Positions 23,866 through 34,770 of a DNA stretch of 64,000 nucleotides are shown here, one piece after another (position 1 is the stretch's first letter; every line of letters starts with the position of its first letter). The DNA comes from Oscheius dolichura (Eukaryota; Nematoda; Chromadorea; Rhabditida; Rhabditidae). The notes beneath the pieces were generated by a model that had not been told where the DNA came from, searched no databases, and was given only the letters and a program-made list of their open reading frames with translations. A program made the translations under genes and the position numbers. Location of the stretch: assembly GCA_932521035.1 (NCBI GenBank), contig OW051497.1, positions 3,286,001-3,350,000 of the forward strand, written 5' to 3'.

Positions 23866-24706
23866 CTATACGTGAGGAAGGCCCTGATCCTTGAGATGTT
23901 TCTGGGCCTCGTCGTCGAAGACTTGCCCCATTGCCTTCCAGGCTTCCTTCTGTTCGTCGGTTACCTTTCCACGTGACTCCAGGAATGCTATGTAGACGGC
24001 GAAGAAAGCCTAAAATGGCTGATGCACCATTTCAAGGGCGTGATTTACCGCCCAGAGGGAGGGGTCCAGTTTGAACTGGCGGTGGCGGTTGACCATCTCA
24101 CGCACATGAGCTCGGAATACAGATTCATCCTCGAAAGTATTTGCCAAAACGTAGACAGCCAACAGAAGGCGTTGCCCTTGTTTCTCAAACCTGGAAATAC
24201 CGTTTATCTGATGTAAACTGCCCACTGCATTTCAAGCTATTTACCGTAAGCCGTTCTTTTTTATGTTTTGGAAAGGCTAGACTAGAATGTCGAAATAAAA
24301 CAACCTGATAACCCTACTAGGAAATGTTCTCTGATTCGACTTTCCTAGGGCTTGTGTACTCGTAGAGATGGTGAAGTTCGACAATGTGTAATGGATCACA
24401 GACAGGAAAGAAGTGCATAATACTTGGACAAGGTTCATTCTCAGGGGAACTGCAATTTCACCCTTTTTGCCTACCTCTCGCTCTTTTGGACGTCGTCAGC
24501 CGTGAAATGTTCGGCTCCTTTGAAGTATTTCCTCAGATCGGGGAAGTTGGTGAAGAAGCTAAACTGGTTGCTAAAATAATCACAATCTGTTCTTACAATT
24601 TGTAGAAATCCTTGGCGTTTTGAATCTCCCCGGGCCCCTTTCCAATTTGAACCAGCTTGAGGGACTGCTTTACATGGCGAGCAATCTCTTCATTCGACAG
24701 AACCAT
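23866..24706 (-). CDS. glb-1: intracellular globin (myoglobin-like)
   Basis: Oxygen-binding globin of about 160 residues in four exons, very similar to nematode body-wall/GLB-1 globins. It starts MVLSNEEIARHVKQSLKLVQ with no signal peptide, so it is cytosolic. Later blocks are TNFPDLRKYFKGAEHFTADD (C-D-E helices), RFEKQGQRLLLAVYVLANTF, and VFRAHVREMVNRHRQFKLDP, where the histidine of RAHV/VNRH supplies the proximal haem ligand, followed by LWAAFFAVYIAFLES and a C-terminal helix ending HLKDQGLPHV. Intron positions after helix B and helix G agree with the classic globin pattern. The third (E-helix) intron is about 290 bp, the others about 40. Start and stop are unambiguous. The exact C. elegans counterpart is inferred from memory of GLB-1. 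Confidence 0.92.
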
Positions 24707-25742
24707 TCCTTGAAATCATCTTTCCCTTCGAGATACGAGTTTGTATTGAGGAGTGACTATGTGCCGGATAGGTACAAAAGTAAGGCAATAAGATGAACTG
24801 GTTTCTCTGGAAAGGAGACAACAACCGGGTCCTTTATTCTTTTTCTACTATCTTGTTGGTATTTCCAGTAAAGTATTCCCCATTCGACATTACGAGAGAA
24901 TAAACCCCGTGCCTGTTTTACTAAGAACTTTGCCCTTTCCGAACATCCTCTCTCTTTTTTGCTAAAGACGTTTTTGGAAGCGTCTGTACAATACTTGAAA
25001 CCTTTCGCTGACCACAATGTGACGTAAAATACAGGAATTCAAAGTTTACAGTTACGTCAGAAGCCGTCTTGTTTTTTTCTCTTGAATAGTTGTATTTCCA
25101 AAGGCAAACCTCAGTACACAAGTCGCGTTCCCTGTTCTTCTGTTCCTAAACCGTTCCTACTTTACTTTATTTGTTAGCTATTGTTTTCTTGAGGGCGCTT
25201 TGAACCTTTATCAGACAAACAGAGACCGGAGTGGAGTCTAGTCCTATTTCAAAGCTATCAACCTCATGGCGGCTGCTAGTTCTCCCCGCTTTACAAATAA
25301 GTTCTACCCATATCTTCATGGTAATCACATGGTCGTGGGAGGAGCCCTAATAAAAGAAATTTATAGTTATATGCCTGCAAATAGCAGGGCTGCTCAGCTG
25401 AGGGTCTACCAAAGGGGGTCCTTACCAATTCTCATTAGCGATCGCTTCCCTCCTATTTCTAGGTGTGCTCCTTGAGGATACGTTTCCCTTTGAACGTCTT
25501 GTTTATCGGGGAAAAGCTTCTAAGCATCGTCTAGCCATTAAAAGTTTCAATCAATTTATCAGGGCTGATGCCTTTGCTAACCAGATGCCTTCCCCCCTTC
25601 CGTGTTTATTGCCTAGCCTTCCTTTTTTTTCCTTTTTGTTCGAAAGATCTTGTCAAAATTCACGTTCCTTTTACTCTTCCACAATGTGTTGTTTCCAGCG
25701 ACATCCAACTCACTTGGTATTTGACCAAAACAACTTCCCGCA
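24707..25742. other. intergenic between divergent globin and P450
   Basis: Shared upstream region of the globin (minus) and the P450 (plus). No supported exon. A GTTTCCAG at about 25692-25699, 44 bases before the P450 ATG, may be a trans-splice or 5'UTR acceptor. Confidence 0.4.
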
Positions 25743-27983
25743 ATGTCTATTCTCGTTATAATATTAGTCGGCGTTGCAACGTATTTTCTCTATGCCTATG
25801 TTATCGAACTCGTCAAATTCGCCAAGATGGCCATCCGAGCCAAGGTCCTATTGAAGGACGTCCCCGGACCGCCCAGCCTCCCGATAATTGGATCAGCTCA
25901 TCTCTTCAAAATTAGTAGTTTAGGTGAGTCACTCCAATATTTACTTCATATTTTGGACTACCCTTATCTTTCAAAGCTCTAAAAATGTCGCAACTAATCT
26001 ATGCCAAAATACACTAGAGAATATTTCGAGGTTTTTCTTTTTGATGTCTTCATTGTTTTCGTTGAATTGCCCGGGTGAGAGGAAGAAGAAAACAAGTTGT
26101 ATCAGTCGTTCTCTGCGCAATAAAAAACCGAACAGATGGGTTTAGTCCAAAAGTGAGCTTTCAGACTTTACATACCAGTTGGAGGATTGGGGCAGGAAGT
26201 ATACGGTCTCTGACAAACTATGCGGAATGATAGTAGCTTGGGTTGGCCCTGTGCCCCTCGTGTTTCTTATTTCTCCGGAATCAGCGAGAGTAGGATTCTC
26301 AGAATTCCCAAGAAATACATTTAAATCTAGCCTATCTTCGAAAGTAATGTGAATATCACAAAGCCTACTCAATACGATATTATCTCTGATTGGATTGGTA
26401 CGGGTCTACTCACAAGGTAAGGAGAGTTACGGAATGTTGAAATAAAGAGCTACAGCACGGGTGCTAAGTGGTTCTCCCGAAGGAAAATGCTCACTCCCAC
26501 CTTCCATTTTAATGTTCTCCAAGGATATCAGGATGTCTTTTCCGTGCAAGCGGAAGTGCTAGCCAAACAACTGATGAAGGAGACCGGAAAGTTTTTCGAC
26601 GTCTTCCCCTACATTAAAAGATGCGCCCTGGACATTATTTGTGGTTTGAAAAAAATATTAAGAGAGACAAAAGATTTGCAGAAACTGCAATGGGAACGGA
26701 GATGAATGCACAGATTGGAAGGAACTCTGAATATGTGGACGCCGTCGCGAGGATCTCTGCCATAGCGTGGGAATGGGAAAGGTAGTACAGTAGACAAAAG
26801 ATGACTTCAAACGACAGACCCCTCTCCATTTATAGTGACACCCATTTTTTGACATTTTGCGATTCATTACAAGCGACAGCTGCGCTTTGGACGACGAAAG
26901 TTTAACCGGAAGTTCAGTGATAACCGTCTCAGAATAGCACAAAAAGCCGGTTTCTTAAACAACATTCGAGAATGGTTTCAGATTCCCTTGGTTATGGCTG
27001 AAGCCCGTCTGGTATGGAACGGGGCTCGGATATGAATTCGATAGACTCGTGAAGCTGACCAACGACTTTACAAGAAATGTGATCACTCAAAAGAAGAAGG
27101 TCGCTGAGGAAGAAGGACTCGCTGAGAGCGGAGACGGGGTAAGTATTCATAATTTGTAAGTAGTGCAATTTTTGTAGAAGCAGAAACTGGCTTTCCTTGA
27201 TCTACTTATCAAGATGCAGAAGGAAAAGGGCCTGACGGATGAGGACATTCGGGAAGAAGTCGACACCTTTATGTTTGAAGGTCACGACACGACATCAAGT
27301 GGCATGGGATTCACCCTTTGGTGGATCGGTCAAACACCTAGAGTTCAGAAGAAGGTGCACGAGGAACTCGACGAGATCTTTGGTTTTTCAATCACATTAT
27401 TTGATTTATTTTTAACTTGCAGGAACAAGCGATCGTCTAATAACATCTGAAGACGTAAAGAAGCTCGTGTATTTGGAGAAATGTGTCAAGGAGGCTCTGA
27501 GGCTGTTCCCGTCTGTACCTCTGCTAGCCAGGAGATTAGAAAGCGACCAACAGATTGGTAGCATAGACCACGTTATCGGTTTCTATTTTGATTTCAGGCG
27601 ACTTCACTCTTCCCAAGGGTATGACCGTTGTAGCAGCTCCGGTTGCTACCCACCGTGATCCCCGCTGGTATGAGTTCCCCGATGAATTCTATCCAGAACA
27701 CTTCGACGCTGAAAAGACAGCAAAGAGGGATCCCTACGCCTATGTTCCCTTCTCTGCCGGTCCCAGGAATTGCATCGGTTTGTTTTTATCCCTGAAATTA
27801 TCAGCTATACTTTCAGGACAAAAGTTTGCCATCATGGAAGAGAAGACTGTCCTGGCTACAATTTTGAGAAAGTACAGCGTCGAGACCAAGGAGCCCTGGC
27901 CAGCGAACCGCCCCGTTCCTGAAATTATTCTCAAACCCGTCATCGGCTTTAATGTCAAGCTCACAGCTCGCCAGCTTATTTAA
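25743..27983 (+). CDS. cytochrome P450, CYP4 type
   Basis: Full-length microsomal P450 of roughly 500 residues in about nine exons; haem-thiolate monooxygenase, probably fatty acid omega-hydroxylase or xenobiotic-metabolising. An N-terminal membrane anchor ([19 protein letters not shown]) leads to the proline hinge [12 protein letters not shown]. Then come [33 protein letters not shown] (helix C WxxRRK), ALDIICETAMG (a CYP4 hallmark), the I helix [17 protein letters not shown], the K-helix ExxR in KEALRLFPS, and the haem loop [15 protein letters not shown] with the ligand cysteine. The end is [15 protein letters not shown]. The second exon begins at the acceptor ending 26165, not at an earlier one, because only this keeps frame; the first intron is about 240 bp, the rest about 39-55 except one of about 200. 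No defects seen. Confidence 0.95.
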
Positions 27984-28257
27984 CTTGTGCCTTCCCCAAT
28001 TGTAAAAATAACATATGAAATAGTCCCTCAGTTTCTTCCTGTGTGAAAAGCCACGATAACTATTAACCCCGCGGGTCAAGGTTAATAAGTCTCATGAACG
28101 AGGATACGAGAAGCAAATAATTTATAGAGAGAAGAAGAATCACATAATAACGATTCAATAGGCCCTACAGCACGCTTTTTTTTGATTCAACATCCTCTCT
28201 AAAGAGATGGGCGGAAACCAGTAACGGACAGTAACAAAAAAGGTGCAACAGGAGGGA

Positions 28258-29199
28258 TTAATCCTTACCGGACTTGGGGACCAGAGGCTTTGGGATACTT
28301 CTCAAAACGGCAATCATGTCGCTAAACTGCAGCTTCTCGTCAATGTTACGAGAACGGATCTTCTCCTCGTGGTTGGCGATGAAGTACACTTCTGGGTTCT
28401 TCTCGTCCTGCGACCATTCGTACTTTTCAGAGTATTCTTTCAACTGGGCGTCTGAAACAAATTCCAGAGTAAAGCTGTGTTTCAGTCTTACCTGTAGCCC
28501 CTCCCAAGAATCTCACCAACACAGGCTTGTCGATCGTTTGGAAAGTCACTCCAATAACACGGCATACAACTGAACTGAATTAGAAAAGAACACTGAGAAG
28601 TATGCCTACATTGCCTAACGCCTTCCTCAAAGCCGGGAATAGTAGCCACAAGACGGGGAACCTCCTGGGGAATCTTGAAACGCTCGTTGGGGTCGGTGGA
28701 CGGCTTGTAGGTTCCTTTCATAAGCTTCCAGAATGTAGAGAAATCGCAGGACTCCAAGACGCAACCAAGATCCAAAACAAGCTTCAGAGGCTGAATATAA
28801 TATTTCTTTAAATCAGAATATCATCACTCACTCCGCCGGCAACTCTGTTCGAGTCGATAAGGCACTTGGCAAGAGCGAAGTCGCTTGATGGAAGCATTGT
28901 CATCGTCTTCATCAGGACGAGCTTGACAGTATTTTCATTAAACCTGAACATATGAAATTTGGAAAAGGAAGGCTAGACTCACTTGTCAGGATTAAGTTGG
29001 AAGAGTTTCAACACAGTGAGGCAGATATCCTTGTCATAGACCCGGTCAGTTACCATTCTGTCGACGCATTTGATCAAATCCGTAACATTTTCCGGATTGT
29101 ACCTAAGTAATCATTTGAAATCTAATTCTAAAAAGTTACAAACCTATTAACTCCTTGGATCTTCACATGAAGATCTTCCACCATTTTCTCAAAGGACAT
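28258..29199 (-). CDS. eif-3.K: eukaryotic translation initiation factor 3 subunit K
   Basis: Non-core eIF3 subunit of about 235 residues in six exons. Diagnostic blocks: RYNPENVTDLIKCVDRMV, VLKLFQLNPDKFNENTVKLV, MLPSSDFALAKCLIDSNR (nearly identical across animals), DLGCVLESCDFSTFWKLMKG, PGFEEGVRQCVCRVIGVTFQ and the closing winged-helix segment with VYFIANHEEKIRSRNIDEK and LQFSDMIAVL. It acts in the cytosol on the 40S ribosome. The ATG lies a few bases after TTTAG|AGGTCG, a trans-splice-like acceptor, and the stop of the ankyrin-GH20 gene on the same strand is only 262 bp upstream, so it could be the second gene of an operon. Introns are about 45-60 bp. Confidence 0.96.
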
Positions 29200-29460
29200 C
29201 GACCTCTAAACTATTATAAATTAAACAAAAGTACAGTGTAAACGGTAAGCAAGAGAAGCGACTGATAATAGAAAGAAATAAATGCACACAATAATTTATT
29301 AAATAAATATTAACCAATATATATGACCTCTATAAATAAATTAAGCTATACACGTTTATACAAATAACCGTATAAATAAAAAGGTCCATCACAGTTCCCA
29401 ATAAGGCAATGGTAAAGCTGACGAATTAAAATCCCACCCTGATATTATCTAATCCTACCT

Positions 29461-32400
29461 CTAGAGAAGTTTACTACCGAAATCTTGAAGGTTGTCAGGC
29501 AGAAGGCATTTGAAAAGTGTGTCGAAGAGTTTTAACGCGTTGGGTAAGGTGCTAGCGTTGGAGCTGGCCAGCCACACGGAGGGAAAGTCTCGGCGAATGT
29601 AGAGAAGCCTAAAATTATTATTGCATAAAGCGCCTATTATCGATTTTTCTTTGTTTGCAGATGTCTAATTAAAGATAAACCTGTTAGCGAGATCCGTTCT
29701 GGCTGTGTCAGGCAACTGGGCGACGCCGAGCCGGGTCGTCGCTTTTGCTTCTCCTTCAAGTTTGTTTCTAGCAGTGAAAATGGCCAATCCAAGACTGGAA
29801 GAGGATAAGGTAAGAACAGGAGGAAGGATCATACTTGGCTGTTAGGTACATAATGTCCGCGACGAGTTTAATCTCAGCATGGATCAGGGCAACTTGGAAG
29901 TTGTAGGGCAAACTCTTCGAGAGAATATCCAGGGTCTTGAGAGCACGACTAGATTCCACTTTGGCTTTCTAAACGGAATGTAAGGGGAGGGGTGAAGGAT
30001 CCACCTGGAAGTCGGTAGCCGTTAATTTATCCAAGCTCAACATATCAGGGTTTAGAATAATCTCCACAATAGTAGAAATCGGTTTTGTTCGGAAAAGTCC
30101 TGAATTCTCGCTGCCGGTGTCCTTGATGCCATTTGCGACTTCTGTTATCCGCTTCTCGACATTCCCGAGGATCCAAACTTGCTCGAACAAGGCTACTAAG
30201 TCTCTGTAATTGACTTCATTCAACAAAAAAAGGAATATTTACCCGTCATTCAGGAGGTTTATAGCAGCAATCACGGGCATGTTGATAATGAACTGCTTGA
30301 TGTCTATTTCCTTGTTCCAGAAGACCCCAACCGATGTTAATATGTTCATGTAAGTGAGGGAGGGAGGCATCGCCTCACAACCAGTTGACATGTCACAAAT
30401 CATACCTCCTGTAATGCATAACAATAACAGATTTGGAGGTGACACCTACCAATAACATTGGCATTTCCGCACAGCTTTGCTGATCCATAGGCAACACGAG
30501 CAGACGACTCGGCATCCGTGCAAATGTAACCGTCGTCGCAGGTTGGGAACTTGACAATCAAAGGAAGATGAGGGGAGATCTTCTGCATTGCTTCGTCCGA
30601 ACTTCTCCAATCTATGCAAAGAGTGACGAAGGGAGGAGTCTGATTGATCTAAGCGAGCTGTTGCTTTGTTGCAATCAAGAGAAACTTACATATTTGAACT
30701 CCTCATCATTTCGCATTGACATGTATAGACGAGGAATACGGCGCTGCAATTGATTCAGCACTAAAACAATAGCTAGTCGAAAATTAAGAAGAGTCTCACT
30801 GTCTTTGCTGGTGAGAAGAATTCCCGACAGATTGCTTCCAAAGTGAGCAACCTTGCACATTGGGAAATCGTGGATAAATTGATTCACAATTGTGCCAGCT
30901 TCATTCGGCTCTAGATTATTCGTTTGAGTATCCAGAGAAGGAACCAGCTGCAAGTCTATGCGTAAAAATTGAAGAATGCACTAACCGTCATGCCGTACTT
31001 GTCCGCAAGGTCGACCATGTCGAATAGATCTTTATTGGTATACGGCAACTGGTAACGATCGGTCGTTCGAACTTCGAAGTTGATAAACAAATGGGTAGCT
31101 TTCACTTTGGCAATTCTGGTGATTAATGCTAGGACCTGCAATGGGGAAACGGTTACATACGAGGAAAGTCCCTGACCGATTCTTTATTGAGAACCCGGCA
31201 GCCGCTGAAGTCTTGGAAGACCCCTCTGAATGGCTTGACCGGTTCATCTCGAATTGTCAAGACAGGAATGTGTCCTTCGGTGAGAATTCCTTCAATCTTT
31301 GCGTTGTGGTTAGGCAGAAGAATCTTCTTAGGAACGAATGGACGAGTGCCGCTTCGTAAATTGGCATCATTCTCAAAGTAAATCTTCTGATAATACCTGA
31401 ATCCATTCTTTTGATAAAAATATGTTTAGAAACCCATACATGTGGATACGAAGAATCTGCACAAAGGTAGAGAATCCATTTAAAATTCCATTGTAGTCCA
31501 CGGCATAAATTTCAGTGCCTTTTGAATTCATGAACAGGGTGTAAGATCCAGTAGCCCGTCCATCTGCGTAAACACCAACAGTTAGATTACTCTTCCAGGG
31601 ATGGATATCCGTATCTGTGCTCTAAAATAACATATTGTTTCGAAAGCGGCAGGAGTAACCTTATGACCGCGGAAATCAATATGAAGTCCGAGATCGGTTA
31701 CTTGAGGAGTTAAAATTCCAACAGCACTGCGCATACAGGCGAGGGTCAGCTCGGATGAGTCATCCAAATATACTTTGATACTGAAATAAACATAAACAAA
31801 GAAAAAGGAAATAAACCAACGTTGAGTCAACAGGAATCTTGAAGCCAGGTTCTCCACTGACCTCGTGGAGGAAAGATGGTTGCGGCCAGAGAAGGTCTGT
31901 CCAGTTGTGAGACACTGGTTCTACTGGTTTCATCCTGAAGTCATATTTATAACAGGGAAATAATGTTTCCCACTTATCAATTAAAGTTGACGTTGATCCA
32001 TTTATCGAGGGAGCAATAGATATCACATCATCCAGCACATCAGAAGTCAAAGACGGAGACCTAGTTAACCGGTTGGACGACAGGCGTGATATTCTACAAA
32101 TTATAAGGTAAACAGGGCAAAGGGCATTTGTCTTACTTCTTTGGAATAAGGGAATCATTTAGCACATCCAAAACTTCTTTGAACTCCTTCTGTCTAGCAA
32201 TAGCAAAACAATCGTTACCCTGAAGCAATATTAACAGGAGAAAGAGAAGAAACTAACCGTTGCTGGGTCAGTAGCAAATGGTGACGCATTTTCCTGCAGG
32301 AGCCTTCTAACAATTGGCTCGTTTCCCTTCTTGACGGCTACCACCAGAGGAGATTCTCCTTTCTTATTGGGAAGATTTACGTTAGCATCAAGTTGAACAA

Positions 32401-33006
32401 GAATACTGAAGAATAAATAAAAGAGAGGGGTTGATAACTTACTTGACAAGGTTAACCTCGGAATACATACAAGCCCAAGTCAAAAGAGTTTGTCCCGACT
32501 CCTCAAATGAATCTGGCGGCACACCAGCAGTCAATAAACGTTGTAATGTTGTTGCACTAAATAGGGGCGTATAAAAATAAAGAAAAGAACTCACTCTCCC
32601 TTGGAAATGGCAAAAAGCGCCTCTCGGACGAACACTTTTTGCATCACATCGCTGTTGGCCAGTTCGTAAGAGCTCTTCTTCTCGGGATTTTGAGTAGCTG
32701 GATTAGATCCAAATTGAAGTAATGCTGACGCCATATCAGGCGAGTCTGGAAGCAATAGAAGTATTTCGCAGTCAACAAACCTAAGTAAACGGCGTTGTGT
32801 AACAGGTGGCCGTGTTCATTGACGTGCTTCACTAAAATTTCTTGGAAATTTTCCTTCGTTTCTAAAAACGAATTTTAGTTTAAACAGAAAGTAAATAACC
32901 CACTTAATTCGTGAAGAAGACTACAGAGGATGTCTACCCTACCAGCATTCATAGCATTTAGGAGGTATGTCGTCGCCTCCAGGTCTCCATTTTGAAGACC
33001 GGCCAT
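29461..33006 (-). CDS. ankyrin-repeat plus GH20-like protein
   Basis: Large multi-exon gene, roughly 850-900 residues. N-terminal half: ankyrin repeats (for example GHLLHNAVYLG, then DSPDMASALLQFGSNPATQN, later NLPNKKGESPLVVAVKKGNE with PIVRRLLQENASPFATDP). A serine-rich linker (RISRLSSNRLTRSPSLTSDV) follows. The C-terminal half resembles glycoside hydrolase family 20: an N-terminal beta domain with LLWPQPSFL, then PFRGVFQDFSG (like RGxxxDxSR) and THLFINFEVRTTDRYQLPYT, followed by NKDLFDMVDLADKYGMT and LVPSLDTQTN, as in strands 2-4 of the GH20 barrel. Where active enzymes have GGDE, this protein has AHFGSNLSG, so the catalytic Asp-Glu seem lost. No signal peptide. A TTTAG lies just upstream of the ATG. 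Domain order and GH20 assignment are by eye; exon edges in the middle are approximate. Confidence 0.75.
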
Positions 33007-33715
33007 TTCCTACCTCCTGGCTGGTTGATACCTAAATTTTTCTAGTTTGTAAGAGTTTCGCAAACACGCGTTACAAATAGAAGTTCAAATGGTAATGAAT
33101 ATCCACATGGCGACCAGCCACGTTGAGATTGAGCGCACACTAATCTGTAAACGCAGGGCGGGGTGATGATGATATGCAAACTAGACGAAGACTTACATAA
33201 AACTTCGAAGCCGTCAATTATCAAGAATTGGTTTAGATAATAATCCCAGTTGAGAAAACGAAAGCGCTTCAATACCGAATATACAGGAAGCGAAATATAG
33301 CCCTAGTTAAGGATTCGTGACGTCATTGGGACAGTAGAATTTCCTTGCGAATAGGGCGCAATTTCTAAATGGCAGTCAACGGACGCTGGACAGCCTCTAG
33401 CTATGATCTTTGTGAGAAAATAGACGTTTTTGTAAGTTAAACGCAGAGAAATAAATCTTCTAAAAATCATTTTCCAAATTGTTACTTGACCACCGGGACA
33501 ACGGCAAGTTTCTACTGCCACCTCTCCCAATTCAACCCTTCATCTTTAAAAACCTATTTTGTTAACTTTTGAGAACACCAACTCGCTTCTAATTCCGAGA
33601 AGCGGAGATTTTCCTTTTTATAAGATTATAAGAAGGTTCATTCTTTATTGAAGTTACTATTTGTTATACAAATTGAAACAAAGAATTAATCCATTTTTAT
33701 TTTGCGTTGATCTCC
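33007..33715. other. intergenic
   Basis: No firm gene. A minus-strand frame at 33303-33530 contains VETCRCPGGQ and, after a possible 77-bp intron, GCPASVDCHLE; it could be a piece of a small Cys-rich protein but the splice phases do not settle. Confidence 0.3.
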
Positions 33716-34022
33716 TCAATCCCAGGAATATTTGAGGAATTGATCAGCTAGGGAATGAGTAACCGAAGTGACCAGAGTGGCCTCCTTGGCCATCAGAATG
33801 TCTGTGCTTATGATTATGACCCATTCAAGTTTCATTCAAGTTACCCTTGTCAATGGGTGCAAAGACGGCGGTGGCATCCATATTGACGGTGGTATTGGTA
33901 GTCATGGTTGTGGGAGCTTCAGATGGAGAGTCATACTTTCCCAAATAGCTCTTTACTGCTTCTTTATAACAAAACTAATTAAAAGCAAAAGGTTAAAACA
34001 TACCAAGAAGAGAGAACGCCAT
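33716..34022 (-). CDS. small unknown protein, 3 exons
   Basis: Not recognised. ATG at 34022 opens MAFSLL, a 42-bp intron follows, then an exon with Thr-rich sequence (APTTMTTNTTVNMDATAVFA). A 43-bp intron with GTAACT donor and CACAG acceptor joins the last exon, ending THSLADQFLKYSWD, for about 73 residues. Without the second splice the frame stops at once. An alternative reading of the last exon in another frame gives a His/Gly-rich segment (MGHNHKHRHSDGQGGHSGHF), so the splice choice is open. No signal peptide or domain. Confidence 0.45.
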
Positions 34023-34770
34023 TTCGATGAATGACAGTGCCTGCGGCTGTTTATAATATTCGATCGGTTAGAACGGGACAGGCAAAGAGATCAGAGAGCT
34101 AGAAAGAGACAGGCGAAAGAGTGCACAAGACATACTAGAAAAGACACAGACTGTTATACGATGAGAATTTCCAGGTGTCACTGCTATTCAGATCTATAAA
34201 TCGACTCAACGAGAAGAGAAACAAGGCATTGGAGAGAGAAGACAGCATTGTGTAAAACAGTTTCTACTCGCTCAGTCAAAGGTTGCACCCCGTGTCTTGT
34301 CACAAAAGCCGCAACCGATAACTACCACAAACCCATTCTGTTGCGCTGAAACCTCTGGTCACGTGGCGAAGACCGTTATTCCCAGGACTGTTCCCGCTGG
34401 TATCTTATAGGAGTCTGAAGTAATACTATATGAATCGGCTCCGTCTAGGCTCTGTGATACATCTGTAATTCAAAAGATGTTCTAGCTAATTCTGTATCTT
34501 TTAATTAAATTCTGTACCATCCTGCGTGAGAAATTTGGTAAAGCGATCAATGTCAGCAGAGATAATTTGGAACACCGTTTCGCGCATATCTATTACCCAA
34601 AAAAAGGGGCGACGGTAGTTTTTCACTTTCTTTATCGCAAATCTGCGAGCGCCCTCTTTTGACCGACGACCTTCGAGGACGAAAGATGCGAATCTACAAG
34701 AAAACAGTTGACCATCCGAGCTTCCCGGCAGCTTGTCAGTTGTTCTGGATAATCTTGCCCGCCATCTAAA
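34023..34770. other. intergenic / upstream of rhodanese
   Basis: AT-rich with no supported exon. It separates the divergent small gene and the rhodanese gene and presumably holds both promoters. Confidence 0.4.
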
